From contig NC_135505.1 of NCBI RefSeq assembly GCF_052857255.1, positions 27,400,999 to 27,464,998 on the forward strand: 64,000 nucleotides of DNA. Reading direction: 5' to 3'. The position numbers were made by a program, and so were the translations under genes. Position 1 is the first letter of the stretch; the number at the start of each line of letters is the position of its first letter. The notes beneath the pieces were generated by a model. It did no database searches. It had not been told where the DNA came from and saw nothing but the letters and a program-made list of their open reading frames with translations. Origin of the DNA: Amblyomma americanum. Lineage: Eukaryota > Arthropoda > Arachnida > Ixodida > Ixodidae. Of the stretch, positions 1-11,372 are shown in pieces.

Positions 1-404
1 CCAACGGTTGCCTATGCATGCATCAAGCAACCCTGCCTGTCGTTCCAAACGAATTCGGTGTGTCGGTGTTGCATATGAAAGCAGTGACCGAAAATCGTAC
101 TGCGGCTACACCGACTCACCGAATATTTTCGGTGCAGTCGGATGCATGTGAAATGGGCCTAAGGTAGCAATGTTTAGTGTATTCATTTTAGGAACACGTT
201 GTAAAAAAACAAAGAAGCAGAAACTGCAGTTGCCCGACAAGAAACGCCAGGCTGTGGGAAAGTGCTACAACGCAGGAAGAGACGGCAACAGAAACCTGGG
301 CGCCCTTGGAGACGCCTGAACGGCGGCACCCAAAAGGGAGCGGACAAAAGGCCACCAGCAGCACGGCGCCTTTAATTGGCAGCGACATAGGGGAGAACCG
401 CGCG
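1..404. other. No gene; possible end of a small DNA transposon
   Basis: I see no convincing coding sequence here. The first 170 bases hold several copies of a CGGTG-type word in both orientations and end in a segment reading GCATGTGAAATGGGCC, which resembles a terminal repeat of a short non-autonomous DNA transposon. The partner end is not in the window, so this is only a suspicion. The small ORFs on the minus strand at 188-468 show no family resemblance. Confidence 0.25.
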
Positions 405-594
405 GTCGGCAACAGACGTGGTTTTTCAGCAGCGCAGGGGACAAAGGACGTGACAAGCGCACAGACACGGCGCTGAACTTACAACTGGTTTATTGAGGTG
501 ATTTTCACTACTTAAATACAGTGGCAACCTATCTCAAATGAAAAGACAGATACACAAAACAGATTTACGAAAATGATAATTCCTGAGCACAGGT

Positions 595-2313
595 CTACAG
601 TGGCACAAGACCAGCTGCGCACGTTTTTTTATTCTCATCAAGTAAACGTAGTTCTTTATCAGACAGAGCTATTGAGGCAACGCTTACGCATTCATCTTTG
701 AATTTATGGATTTCATGAGCTTCAATGATTTCACGAGTGATTTTTGTTCTATTATCTGACAGCACTCGACACTGAGTGAAAACAGGATAACACGGCAGTT
801 TTTTGTTCTTTTTTCTTTCCTCTGTGCAGTCTCTGCAATGAATGCCAAGGTGACGGGAAGCGGTGCCGCTCACGTTGTTGTTGTGTTCCCGCAACCGGTC
901 GTTGAGGCAACGACCAGTTTGCCCCATGTAGTGCTTGCCACATGTAAGCGGAAACCTGTACACAACATTGCTGCTACATGGTACAAGGCCTTTCTGGTGT
1001 TTCTTATCGCAGCCAACCATCCTTTCATTGCTGCTGTTTATAATATGGCAGAGTTTGGAGAGCTTATCGGGCGCGGAAAAAACAACGTTTACATCGGCAC
1101 GCGCTGCCACCCTTTTCAGATTATGTGAAATGCGGTGTAGATAAGGAATAACCACATACTTTCTTTTTTCTTCCTTGTGCCTTTCAGTGGAATCTCTGCG
1201 GCCTGAATTAATGATTTCTCTTAACAGGCCCTCTGATATTGCAATCAGAAGGTCGGAAGGGTATCCTGCTGCTTGTAAGCGTACCACCTGGTTTTGATAG
1301 CTGTCTTGCATCGCATGATGGCATGATTTTTCTAGGGCATTTCTTAAACACAACTTTGCGATGCCGCGCTTTACAAGCTTAGAATGTACAGAAGCGAAAG
1401 GCGTGAGGGGATTCTGGCATCGTGGCTCGTAACGCCAGCACACATGGCTATTGTTGAGGCACATGGCAAGATCTAAAAAACGTAACTTTCCTTCAGAAGG
1501 CGTTTCATGCGTCAAAACAAGATGGTCAAGACAGGTGTGAAAAATTGATAAAACTTTCGAGACCGAGGCCTCTGCGTCAGTAACTGCACATGCCATAAAA
1601 ACTAAAAAATCATCTAAAAACCTAGAAACACGAGCCACGCTTCTGTCTAGTTGACTATCAAGGAGCCTGTCATGGCGCGCGAGATAAATGGCGCTCAGTA
1701 TCGGAGCTATGCATGAACCAATGCAGACGCCATTGCTCTGGAGGTAAACAGATTCATTCCAGGTGGAAAATGTCCAGTTAAGGTAAAAAGTAAGAAGTTC
1801 CAAGAAGTTGCTATTGCTGATGCCTGCAGAATTCTGGAAAGCTACCACACCAAAGGAATCAATGCATTCTTCAACGCTTGCCAGGAGTTTATTTTGCGAA
1901 AGGGAATAATATAAATCTTTTATATCAATAGAGCAGGCCGAAAAGCCTTTCCCTGGGTTTTCTTGCAAGAAAGCGATTACCTGGTTAGAACTCTTCACCT
2001 GAAAAGGGTCGTCAATGGTTAATAGTTTCAGCTTGTCTAGCAAAAATAACGCGACAGACTTTTGCCATGTGCCATCCTCGGTGACTATTGCTCGAAGTGG
2101 GCAGTCCAGCTTGTGAGTTTTGGCTGTGAAGAATATCTTTAAGCAGGACCCCTTGCTTTTCTCTATACACTTGGCTAGGGATTCCGAATTCATTTGTGCA
2201 CACATTTTCCGTGCTCGGGCTTTCACTTTACTTAGATCGACATCGCTTCTCAGCCGGAGAGTTGAACTGATAGCATTTTCTGTTTTCGATAAGTAGAGCA
2301 CTTTTGGCATCAC
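595..2313 (-). CDS. Penelope-like reverse transcriptase with C-terminal GIY-YIG endonuclease (left arm)
   Basis: Open for 572 codons, this protein would reverse-transcribe element RNA and nick target DNA. Seen in order: an FFTAKTHK motif near residues 61-68, typical of the Penelope RT; motif A around SIDIKDLYYS (128-137, Asp130); a GSCIAPILSAIYLARHD block at 199-215; the catalytic FLDDF motif with Asp234-Asp235; then a GIY-YIG nuclease at about 451-477 with YMGQTGR and the conserved Arg. A Cys pair, HCRDC, follows at 492-496. The reported first codon is GTG (2311-2313); the first ATG is 2308-2310. Full Penelope proteins are longer at the N-terminus, so this copy is probably 5'-truncated at the dimer junction and its start may be accidental. 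The rest is uninterrupted. Confidence 0.85.
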   Translation of the reverse strand: MMPKVLYLSKTENAISSTLRLRSDVDLSKVKARARKMCAQMNSESLAKCIEKSKGSCLKIFFTAKTHKLDCPLRAIVTEDGTWQKSVALFLLDKLKLLTIDDPFQVKSSNQVIAFLQENPGKGFSACSIDIKDLYYSLSQNKLLASVEECIDSFGVVAFQNSAGISNSNFLELLTFYLNWTFSTWNESVYLQSNGVCIGSCIAPILSAIYLARHDRLLDSQLDRSVARVSRFLDDFLVFMACAVTDAEASVSKVLSIFHTCLDHLVLTHETPSEGKLRFLDLAMCLNNSHVCWRYEPRCQNPLTPFASVHSKLVKRGIAKLCLRNALEKSCHHAMQDSYQNQVVRLQAAGYPSDLLIAISEGLLREIINSGRRDSTERHKEEKRKYVVIPYLHRISHNLKRVAARADVNVVFSAPDKLSKLCHIINSSNERMVGCDKKHQKGLVPCSSNVVYRFPLTCGKHYMGQTGRCLNDRLREHNNNVSGTASRHLGIHCRDCTEERKKNKKLPCYPVFTQCRVLSDNRTKITREIIEAHEIHKFKDECVSVASIALSDKELRLLDENKKTCAAGLVPL

Positions 2314-2356
2314 AAAACTCCAAAACTAACCAAGTTCTAACCATGTAATCGCTTTC

Positions 2357-3639
2357 TTGCAAGGAAACCCAGGGAAAGGCTTTTCGGCCTGCTCTATTGA
2401 TATAAAAGATTTATATTATTCCCTTCCGCTAAAGAAACTTCTGGCAAGCGTTGAAGAATGCATTGATTCTTTTGGTGTGGAAGCTTTCCAGAATTCTGCA
2501 GGCATCAGCAATAGCAACTTCTTGGAACTCCTTACTTTTTACCTTAACTCGACATTTTCCACCTGGAATGAATCTGTTTACCTCCAGAGCAATGGCGTCT
2601 GCATTGGTTCATGCATAGCTCCGATACTGAGCGACAGTTATCTCGCGCTCCATGACAGGCTCCTTGATAGTCAACTAGACGAAAGCGTGGCTCGTGTTTT
2701 TAGGTTTGTAGATGATTTTTCAGTTCTTATGACATGTGCAGTTACTGACACAGAGGCCTCGGTCTCAAAAGTTTTATCAATTTTTCACACCTGTCTTGAC
2801 CCTCTTGTTTTGACGCATGAAACGCCTTCTGAAGGAAAGTTACGTTTTTTAGATCTTTCCATGTGCCTCAACAATAGCCATGTGTGCGTTACGAGCCACG
2901 ATGCCAGAAGCCCCTCACGCCTTTCGCTTCGGCACATTCTAAGCTTGTAAAGCGCGGCATCTCAAAGTTGTGTTTAAGAAATGCCCTAGAAAAATCATGC
3001 CATAATGCGATGCAAGACAGCTATCAAACCCAGGTGATACGCTTACAAGCAGCAGAATACCCTTCCGACCTTCTGATTGCAATATCAGAGAGCCTGTTAA
3101 GAGAAATCATTAATTCAGGCCGCAGAGATTCCACTGAAAGGCACAAGGAAGAAAAAAGAAAGTATGTGGTTATTCCTTATCTACACCGCATTTCACATAA
3201 TCTGAAAAGGGTGGGAGCGCGTGCCGATGTAAACATTGTTTTTTCCGCGCCCGATAAGCTCTCCAAACTCTGCCATATTGTAAACAGCAGCAATGAAAGA
3301 ATGGTTGGCTGCGATAAGAAACACCAGAAAGGTTTTGTACCATGTAGCAGCAATGTTGTGTACAGGTTTCCGCTTACATGTGGCAAGCACTACACGGGGC
3401 AAACTGGTCGTTGCCTCAACGATCGGTTGCGGGAACGCAACAACAACGTGAGCGGCACCGCTTCCCGTCACCTTGGCATTCATTGCAGAGACTGCACAGA
3501 GGAAAGAAAAAAGAACAAAAAACTGCCGTGTTATCCTGTTTTCACTCAGTGTCGAGTGCTGTCAGATAATAGAACAAAAATCACTCGTGAAATCATTGAA
3601 GCTCATGAAATCCATAAATTCAAAGATGAATGCGTATAA
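2357..3639 (+). pseudogene. Penelope-like RT/GIY-YIG, truncated and frameshifted (right arm)
   Basis: This is the partner of the left-arm ORF in inverted orientation. It starts just before motif A (SIDIKDLYYS) and so lacks the first ~118 residues of the left copy. The catalytic pair reads FVDDF. A frameshift near 2884-2900 splits it into 2357-2950 and 2884-3639. The second part carries the GIY-YIG domain (YTGQTGR) and ends at a premature stop about 29 residues before the left copy's end. Protein identity to the left arm is high, so both came from the same or sister source elements. Confidence 0.85.
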
Positions 3640-3950
3640 GCGTTGCCTCAATAGCTCTGTCTGATAAAGAGCTGCGTTTCCTTGATGAGAATAGAAAAAC
3701 GTGCTCAGCTGGTCTTGTGCCACTGTAGACCTGTGCTCAGGAATTATCATTTTCGTTCTATTTGTTTTGTGTATCTGTCTTTTCATTTGAGATTGGTTGC
3801 CACTGTATTTAAGTAGTGAAAATCACCTCAATAAACCAGTTGTAAGTTCAGCGCCGTGTCTGTGCACTTGTCACGTCCTTTGTCCCCTGCGCTGCTGAAA
3901 AACCATGTCACACCAACTTGCCCAAGCTTCTACAGTATCGGCAAAAGACG

Positions 3951-6700
3951 GCGCTTCTGCTCTACACACCCGCGAGCGGTGTTTCCAAAAGGAACTCTAG
4001 GTGTCGGCCACAGCGCAAGTGTGGGGGCGGGGACGCGACCACCAAACCATGTGCACCTGCGGGGAAACAGAAAGAGTGCCTCGTGGATTGAGGGGAAAAA
4101 GGGGTAGACGGGGTCTGTGCGAAAAGAAGAGTCGTCGAAGGAAAAGGTGTGTAATGTTTCATAATATAGCCAATGTTTTTGTTATCGTTTTTTCGTTTTT
4201 GTCCCGGTGTGATTTATCCGCTATTATTCGAACCCTAAAATTAAAAGTTCAGATTTGTAACACGATCTCTAGATTCAGAAGAAGCTGTTATACATTACAC
4301 ATGTTTTTCGGTGGATGCTCCCACACGACATGGTTCAGAGATTCGTTGGCAGCTTGGGTCTTCCCGTGAAGGTACTTTTTGAGTTGCTCTGGGTGAGCTA
4401 GTCGATGGAAAATTGGCTCCATGGTAAGAAGGACTGCAGGGTACAAGTAATCCTTGCGCACAAATGGCTCCTATGCAAACTGCGCCCGGTTATAGGCGCA
4501 CCAAGGGGCGGCGACTTTCAGGCAGAGCCCATGACCTGGGTTCTTATCGGTGGACAAAATATGAAAATATGTTGTTTAAAGAGCCTTCCGCATTGTTTTC
4601 AGATGTCCAACATTTCATCTCATTGCAGAGCCATAATAAGTTTGTATCCTGTAAACGAAAGAGCCAGTCTCACACGCGTCTCACAGTGGCAAGAACAACA
4701 CGGTATTAAAGCCATCAGTGTTCAATAAATACTACCACGTGCATTTTTGTTGCCAGTCTGCTTTATAAAATACGCTAAGCTTCGAGAAAAGTGCAGCTTT
4801 TATTCTTGACAGTTTTGTTTGGAGCGGAAACGTGATTGACAACCACGTTGTACCAGGTACAAAAAATGAAGCGCTGCCGCTCGCTAAATGATTCCGAAAA
4901 CTTGGTTGTGTTTGCTCAAAAAAAAAAAAACGCGCAGAACCACGTGGGGCACTGTGCATTGTTGAGGGAGGACTGGGAAATAAAATAAACACTAATAATT
5001 TTCTTTTTAATTGTAGCCTGCCCTGTGTCCTTAACGGGGTACTTAATGAACGCAGTTTTGTTCGCATATCGTTAGACTTCACTATTCAATATATAGTGTG
5101 GTCTTTTCCCGGGCGCTTGTAGATTTCTACCATTTATTGCCAAAAACAGAAACCATTGTTTTTTTATTTACAGTCTTTACTTCTCGGCACGAGCACAGGG
5201 CATACTTTAAAAGGCAGATTTTGCTACGCGGCGTGAGGTAAGACCGTTCGCGTCAATAGCTTCACAGCAGTATCCTAAATATTCAACAGTTGGCTCACAG
5301 TTAAAAGGGATAATTAGAAAAGCTAGACTTCAGAAGAAATTTTATTATTGCCGTTTCGTAACTAGACTTCCACGGATGCTACAAGACGCCCACTTCACGG
5401 TCCAGAAGGAACCCCGTTGGGCTCTACACTTTTACAAAGGCTGTGCATAGAAACGGGCTGCATTTTCCAACACGGCCATCTTTCGCTCGCAGCGCTGGCA
5501 CAAGATTCCGTGCATTGTCAACTTGCTCACAGTTCCGTTCTGCCTCATTCGATCATTAACGTCATTCCTGCCATTATTGCCGATGCGATTCTTGCCATTC
5601 TGCTTGCAACATAGCGGCTTAGTGGACGTTGGCACTAATTAGTACTCGAGAGTGTTCTTCAGGCTACAGAGGGAAGAGGAGGTGAACATGACAGTTCTGT
5701 CGACTAGAAGGCCGCCTCTCTTAAGAAGCATATTCCGGAATAATTTTTCCGAAAGCTTGTTGAGCCTCGGCCAGCTGTTAGATAAGTTGCAGTCGCATTT
5801 GAGGAGGAGGAGTTGGTATGCGTCTACCTCCCGGCCTCTTTCTTTTTCGGCAAGTAAAAACAATTGGAATACCTTGGACGAGATGTTCGAACCTCCGGTA
5901 GTGTTGAGGACAAAAGTAAAAAAAAATAGAAGCGCCGCATTTTACTCTCGTGGAAAATTTGCTCACACTGCAAGTTTTCAAGACACAGATTTATCCGTTG
6001 AAGCATTCAACGCACGTGCTGCTATCGGCGCTACTGAATTCTATTCTTAGCAGCAAAATAAAGGGTTATTTTCAACGCTAGCCCACTCTCTCCACCTGTT
6101 GCCAACAGCATCCGCGCTGCGGCCTGATGTCGCCTTTTGTTGGCAGTTTTGGTGTTTGGTAACTCACAAATACGGATATGTTCCAGTGCGTATTTTGTCA
6201 TCATCTGAGCGACTAATTCCTGCTTTGTTGAGTGGATATTATTGAAAAATCCACGCACAAAATTTTAAACTTGTGTTTTCTTATTACCTTCAAGACGCTT
6301 TCCGAGCCTTATAATAAGGATGACCCGCTGTCTGTTATGCATGTATTTAGCCTTGACAGGGAACGCAGAGGAGTTCCAACACTTTTTGCGGCCTTTTCTT
6401 TAGGCTACATATGTAGTACAAACGGGAACAAAACGAGAGATAAAGGAAATAATTACGCGCCGAGGCTAACCACACAAGTACTGCTTTCCTCAGCCGTCAT
6501 TGGTGGACACCAACTGTAGCTTCTAAAATTGGTGAAAGATCATTAATTGTTACGGCAGATTTCACGCTTCCGTTTCCTCTTTTTCTTAAATACTTAGCTT
6601 CTGACAGGACATTATATGCGTCGCTTCAGAGGCAACAACAACGACAGGGCATGCGATGGGCCGGAACGTGCGCTGTTGAGAAGGAAGAAGACAACTCTCG
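3951..6700. other. No recognised gene
   Basis: About 2.7 kb with moderate A+T content and only short ORFs of no recognised family. ORFs at 5652-6050 (+) and 4732-5082 (-) were read through and match nothing I know. The stretch just before 6701 would include the promoter and 5' leader of the M13-like gene, but no clear TATA box or initiator stands out. Confidence 0.4.
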
Positions 6701-8722
6701 ATGGAAAACAAGGTTCAGTCGAACGAGCCTCCGCTAGCATCGCCGCCCCTGCCTGAGGCACAGCAACAGCCTTCTTCTGAAGTCGGGAATACTGCGGTTG
6801 GACGCATGAGCAACAACAAAGCGTTGTCGCCACCAGCGACCACGACGCAGCTGTTTTCGCCATTTGAGCAGATTGCAGCCGTATCCCGCACAGGCACTGC
6901 GAAGGTCCTGCTGGCATTCCTAGGCGTTGCATTTGCGGCCTCTCTCTTTGCCCTGGTGATCGTGGTCGTACTCGGGAAGCACAAGGCTCATCTCTCTCCC
7001 AACGGCTCCTTCTGCTGCCCGAACGAGTTCCGCATGGTGCAGAGGGTACTCAACCTGAGCGTCGACCCTTGCGAAGATTTTTATGCCCACGTCTGCTCCA
7101 GGGTGGACGCGGGCACTCCCGAGCACCTGTCGCCCATGTTCAGGGTCGCCTTAGAAATGAGGGTCTTGGAACCAGAGGCTGTGGGGACAGACACAAGCGC
7201 TGCTGGTCAGATGCTGGCCGCACTCAGGAAGCGCTTTGAGGAAGACAAACCGCCAGAAGAAGACATCGCCGATTTAGTGACCGGCATCGTACAAGTTGTA
7301 GTAACCAGACCACCGACGGATGCTGTTCATACGGTTCGCCTCTTTGCTGACCTGAGCCTCAAGTATGGCCTGCCATCTGTGCTTTCTTTCTCTATCTCGA
7401 AAGAAGGGACTGTCGTCGCCGTCGAAAGAAACGACGGCTGGGCTTCGGATCCGAGGTTCGTCAATTTTTCGGCCATTACGCTTCAGTCCGCTAACAAAGC
7501 CCTTAATACGTCCCTAACAACCAAACAGCTTCTAGAGCTTGAAGATGCCTTGCGCATTACCAAAGAAAGTAAAAATTCACAGGGCATGTCTCGAGATATT
7601 GCCATCTCCCCTTTTTCGGCTGTAGGGACAGGTGACTGGGCGGTGATATTGGGGGACATTGTCTTCCCTGCACATCCGAAAGTCACAACAGTTGAATTGC
7701 AGGAAGATGACGGCCTAGACGAATTTTTAAACATTTTGGTCAGTGCTGGTCGCCAGCGTTCATCTATAGCTTACGCAATCTCATACACCGCCTTGAAGGT
7801 TCACTTCGACATAGAAGGCGCTTCTGCGAGCAAGAGTACACCATCTATGGGCATATCATGTCTGCTGCTGGACGTCTGTGAACTTGAGGACAGATTCCTA
7901 GCCGAGGTAATGAGCACTGGCAGCATGAACGCTCACATCCGCCTCTTGTTCTCTCGGATACGCTTGAATGTTATCGACCAAGCTTCAAGGCATCCTCTGT
8001 TCAATGGGACATTTAATGTGGAGCTCGTCCAGCAACTGAACAAATTAAAGCTTATGCTACCGGAGGAAGTGGCCGTATCAGATCTTCCCGTCCAGGAAGT
8101 GTCGACAAGTTTTGCCAGGAACCTGCTAGCCGCCCGTTCTTACGGTTTCGATAGTCGGAAAAGCAAGGTTGCGCGAAAGGTACCTTTTACTGACAGCCCT
8201 TTTCTGCCCGTTATGGAGAGGCGTGGTGATGTCATTTTCCTGTCAAGTAGCCTGTACACCCTACTGAATCAAACGTCGAGCAATGCTGGACTCGACATTG
8301 CCATCGTGGGAGTGGACACAGCGGCTCTAATGTGGTCTTACCTCTTGAATTCATCGTGGCCGGCTGAGACACGCAGAAACATCGAAAGTCGCCTTCAGTG
8401 CTTCAGGGACAAACACTCCAGCAAGCACGACAGCGGCGACTTTCTAACGACGGCCACTGCTGCACTGGGCGTGGTGTCGGCGATCGACGCTATGATAGAT
8501 CCTCAGTGGAACACCATGGTTGCTGTCGACGGCAGAAAAATGTCCATCGGACGGCTCATCTTCCTCATGTGGGCATACGACCGGTGTGCAACGCTCCCGG
8601 AAATGGTTTCGCGTTTAGACATCAACTTGGCGTTGCGAAATTCGCCGGCTTTTGGGAAGGCATTCGCTTGCCCGAATGGGTCGCCCATGTCTCGCCGTTT
8701 GTGTTGTTTTGAAAATTGTTGA
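6701..8722 (+). CDS. M13 (neprilysin/ECE)-like type II membrane protein, probably catalytically dead
   Basis: A single uninterrupted ORF of 673 residues. It has a cytoplasmic N-terminus of about 68 residues rich in Pro and Gln, one hydrophobic segment at about 69-92 (no cleavable signal), then an ectodomain. The M13 N-terminal signature is present as DPCEDFYAHVC (122-132). Near the C-terminus GRLIFLMWAYDRC (617-629) corresponds to the family's FFLxFAQxxC block, and NSPAFGKAFACPNGSPM (647-663) is a canonical M13 ending. The segment that should hold HExxH reads GVDTAALMW, and the ExxxD glutamate block is also unrecognisable, so zinc binding and peptidase activity should be lost. The terminal CxxVW is replaced by CCFENC. 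M13 ectopeptidases cleave extracellular peptides; this paralogue may bind peptides or act as a decoy, which is inference. The lack of introns is consistent with an expanded or retrocopied family. Confidence 0.8.
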   Translation: MENKVQSNEPPLASPPLPEAQQQPSSEVGNTAVGRMSNNKALSPPATTTQLFSPFEQIAAVSRTGTAKVLLAFLGVAFAASLFALVIVVVLGKHKAHLSPNGSFCCPNEFRMVQRVLNLSVDPCEDFYAHVCSRVDAGTPEHLSPMFRVALEMRVLEPEAVGTDTSAAGQMLAALRKRFEEDKPPEEDIADLVTGIVQVVVTRPPTDAVHTVRLFADLSLKYGLPSVLSFSISKEGTVVAVERNDGWASDPRFVNFSAITLQSANKALNTSLTTKQLLELEDALRITKESKNSQGMSRDIAISPFSAVGTGDWAVILGDIVFPAHPKVTTVELQEDDGLDEFLNILVSAGRQRSSIAYAISYTALKVHFDIEGASASKSTPSMGISCLLLDVCELEDRFLAEVMSTGSMNAHIRLLFSRIRLNVIDQASRHPLFNGTFNVELVQQLNKLKLMLPEEVAVSDLPVQEVSTSFARNLLAARSYGFDSRKSKVARKVPFTDSPFLPVMERRGDVIFLSSSLYTLLNQTSSNAGLDIAIVGVDTAALMWSYLLNSSWPAETRRNIESRLQCFRDKHSSKHDSGDFLTTATAALGVVSAIDAMIDPQWNTMVAVDGRKMSIGRLIFLMWAYDRCATLPEMVSRLDINLALRNSPAFGKAFACPNGSPMSRRLCCFENC

Positions 8723-9769
8723 AGTTTATTTGTAAAAACAATATCTTAATCTCTTTTCCCACTTAAAAAGTTCTGTCCGAAAAAAAACGCTCAGTTTGTA
8801 ACGATAGTATTTTGTTAACGAGAGGAGCCAGAGAGCTTATTTTTTTCTGGTTCAGAGATCTGCATGTGAGTAAATGCATTGGGGTTAAAGTGTGTCACTT
8901 GCGTTTCATTAAAGATGCGACCTTTGGTACGTTGCGTTACCGGTTTGCAGTTTGCAGCAGCCAATTCTGAGCACTTTTTGATTATTTGCGAAAGAAAGAC
9001 AACTATGGTGCATCCTGCAGCGGCGGTGGCGGCCTGCGGAACCTTGTTGCACCCGTGGTGTAAGAGGATTAGCGCTGGTGCTGATTTATCGCAAAGTGCT
9101 GTGATTGTGGTACATCTAAAAAGATCGAGGGCGTGTCACCCCTTACATGCGCGCAAATGGCAGGTGTCGTATTTCGGATGCCCGGGCATACGGTTATATA
9201 AACAAAGGTAGACAGGATTTGTCTGCGACACCTATGGCTTCTGCGGTGCTTTCCACATAGTGCACGCTAATTTTAGAACACCTGCACTAACGAAAATTGC
9301 GAAAAAGGTGGAGAATGATTGCGTCACCGCTTCCAGCGTGCATGCACCAAGTGCAAAAAATATCTGCAGTTTAACTACTGTTGAACCTCTGTAGAGAGCG
9401 AAAACTGTGTTATATCGGGCAACTTGACGCGGATTGGCCTCGGTAACGTTGAGTGCGTTCCGTATACACTGGATAGGCAGCGCGCCCACCCTGCCACCAT
9501 GGCAGGTGGCAGTCAAATTAGTGGCTGATCGCGAGAGGTTGCTCATGCAATTCACACTGCGACCTACTGGTGCAGTACCGCGTGTCTGCCACGTTTCTTA
9601 GCGCTAGTTCGAACGCTCGGAGAGAATGGACGCACCTGAAATGCGTCTGTGTTTCTTCGAAAAAATTCCGTGTTCCCGGCAACTTAAAGTTAACCTTTTC
9701 TGCCTTTGACGTACAACTAGCGCTCCGGACCAGGTGGTGGCATTTTGAGACCCAGAGAGGCAATATTTC
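8723..9769. other. Non-coding; 3' flank of M13-like gene, then leader of a LINE
   Basis: There is no credible ORF. The first part would hold the 3' untranslated region of the M13-like gene, but no AATAAA was found close to the stop codon. From about 9500 onward the sequence may already belong to the 5' leader of the I-like LINE that follows. Confidence 0.35.
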
Positions 9770-11095
9770 ATGAATTTTCCACCAATTTCGTTTGGCCACG
9801 CCATCTTCGGCAGCAAAGCCGAACTGCTGTCGCATGTCCTCGGTGCGTTCGCGCGCAGCTACGGCGGCGACGCAGCACCCCGCCGAACCCAACTACGCCT
9901 CGACTATGCCGTACACTGTGGAAGGCAACGACATTGCCACCGCGGAATACCCGACGGCACTTGGACGGCGCTCGAGATGAAGCTCCGATACCAAAGAATA
10001 TCTCCGGCTCACCAACAACCTGCCGGATCCCAGACCCCACCACGACACCGACTCTCCCGAATTCACGGCGTCGCTGACGCTGTCCCCCGCCGACCAAGAA
10101 GCGTCCGCTTCTCCTCCCGCCTGCCCTCAGAGGACCTCAAAATATCCTCCGTACGAAAGGCACACACAACCTCCACGCCGTCTGTTGCGAAAAATTTGTG
10201 TGGGAGAGTCGAATCGTGCGACGGTGAATATTCAGGAAACAGTGACGAATCGAAGACGCATTCTTTAACAAAAAGGCATGGAAAACTGCATTGACTTTGC
10301 GGATACACAAAGAGTGGTTAGACGGAACACCCGACACAAACGCTCTCTTCTTTGCCCTCTAAGAAGCCACTGTCTTGCCGAGAGTCCGAGGGGCCCGGCC
10401 GCTTTCAGCTGCATCCGGCCGTTTCGCCGCCCAACTCGCCTCCCGGGCGCCGTCGTCAAAACCCGATCCCGAGCCAGACACCGGGGCTCCAAACACTGGG
10501 AGTGTCACCGCACTGCTCCGGTCCCCAATGGCAACCCGTCGCGCACACGAGCGTAGGAAACACACACACACACAAACGCAAAGGTGGGCACACGGGCGAC
10601 AAGAAACACAGGTAGCAAAAAAAGATGCCGTTCGTGGAAGACGCACTCTCCCTTCCCCCAAAAAAGACAGAATACACAAAACCATCGGCCCCGCATGACT
10701 GGCTGTTGCCATCTACGAAGCCGCCAAAATCCACAAACGGTTGGCATTCACTGCCGACCAGGTCCGAATCCACCCCACTAACAACACAATCACAGTGAGC
10801 ACTCCACACCACTTACAACACAGTCACAGTGAGCATGCCCGTCCGTGCTCGTGCAGTGTCTCACGCCAAGGTCCACACCATGAACATCGACACCGCAGCC
10901 GTCCCGGTAGCCGCCTATACCCCTGCCACAGATATCTCCGTGCGAGGGATTCTGTACTGTGCATACAGCTATGAAAGTGGCGCTTAAATCCTCACCGAGC
11001 TTCGGTCACACAACCCCTTCCTCCCTAACGACACTTTGTCGCCACATTCACTGACAAGTTTCCCCGACACATGCGGCATACTGCGGCTTTACCTT

Positions 11096-11372
11096 CAATT
11101 TTTTTTTTATTTATACTGTTGACCATCGATGGGGGTCGTCACAGGGAGGATATACAATACAATTTACAAGAGACAAAACTGATATCTCATTGCGTCAATT
11201 TGGGCACCCTCGGTATGAAATATCGATTGAACGTTCTAACTTGTGCATTTTCGATTGCTCGCACAACCGCAACAGGCAAAGCATTCCAATATTCGATCAC
11301 ACCAGGAAAAAAAGAAAAACGAAAAACATCAACATTGCGTCATAAGTCATATGGAGGCGTGTTTAGACAGAC
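11096..11372 (-). mobile_element. 5'-truncated LINE 3' end (CR1/RTE-like), minus strand
   Basis: On the minus strand the segment translates to a piece containing FFPGVIEYWNALPVAVV, matching the FFPRxIxxWNxLP block that ends CR1/RTE-type LINE RT proteins. It then runs through a short 3' UTR to a TATAAATAAAAAAAA tail at the left edge. Poly(A) at one end and truncation at the other are typical of target-primed insertion. It interrupts ORF1 of the I-like LINE. No clear target duplication was found. Confidence 0.65.

Larger units (their letters stand above)
405..3950. mobile_element. Penelope-like element, head-to-head inverted dimer 1
   Basis: Two copies of one Penelope-like retroelement lie 5' end to 5' end. 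The minus-strand copy covers about 415-2334 and the plus-strand copy about 2335-3936. The arms are near-identical reverse complements, and the plus copy begins inside the reverse transcriptase. The arms are homologous out to 415 on the left and 3909 on the right. Only the right arm continues for a further ~27 bases, containing CACCAACTTGCCCA. Short similar words at 405-418 and 3937-3950 (12 of 14 bases equal) could be a decayed target site duplication. Penelope-like elements are known to leave 5'-truncated partners in direct or inverted orientation. The family call rests on the RT followed by a GIY-YIG endonuclease. Confidence 0.88.

Noticed and set aside
188..468. Two minus-strand ORFs with many Leu, Ser and Cys codons
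   Set aside because: No family resemblance and short; the second overlaps the outer end of Penelope dimer 1.
838..1128. 96-codon plus-strand ORF opposite the Penelope RT (also seen mirrored at 3193-3483)
   Set aside because: It is the complement of the conserved GIY-YIG region. It appears in both arms only because the coding strand is conserved.
10561..10580. CA-rich microsatellite
   Set aside because: Only about six imperfect units within LINE-derived sequence; too short to list as a repeat.
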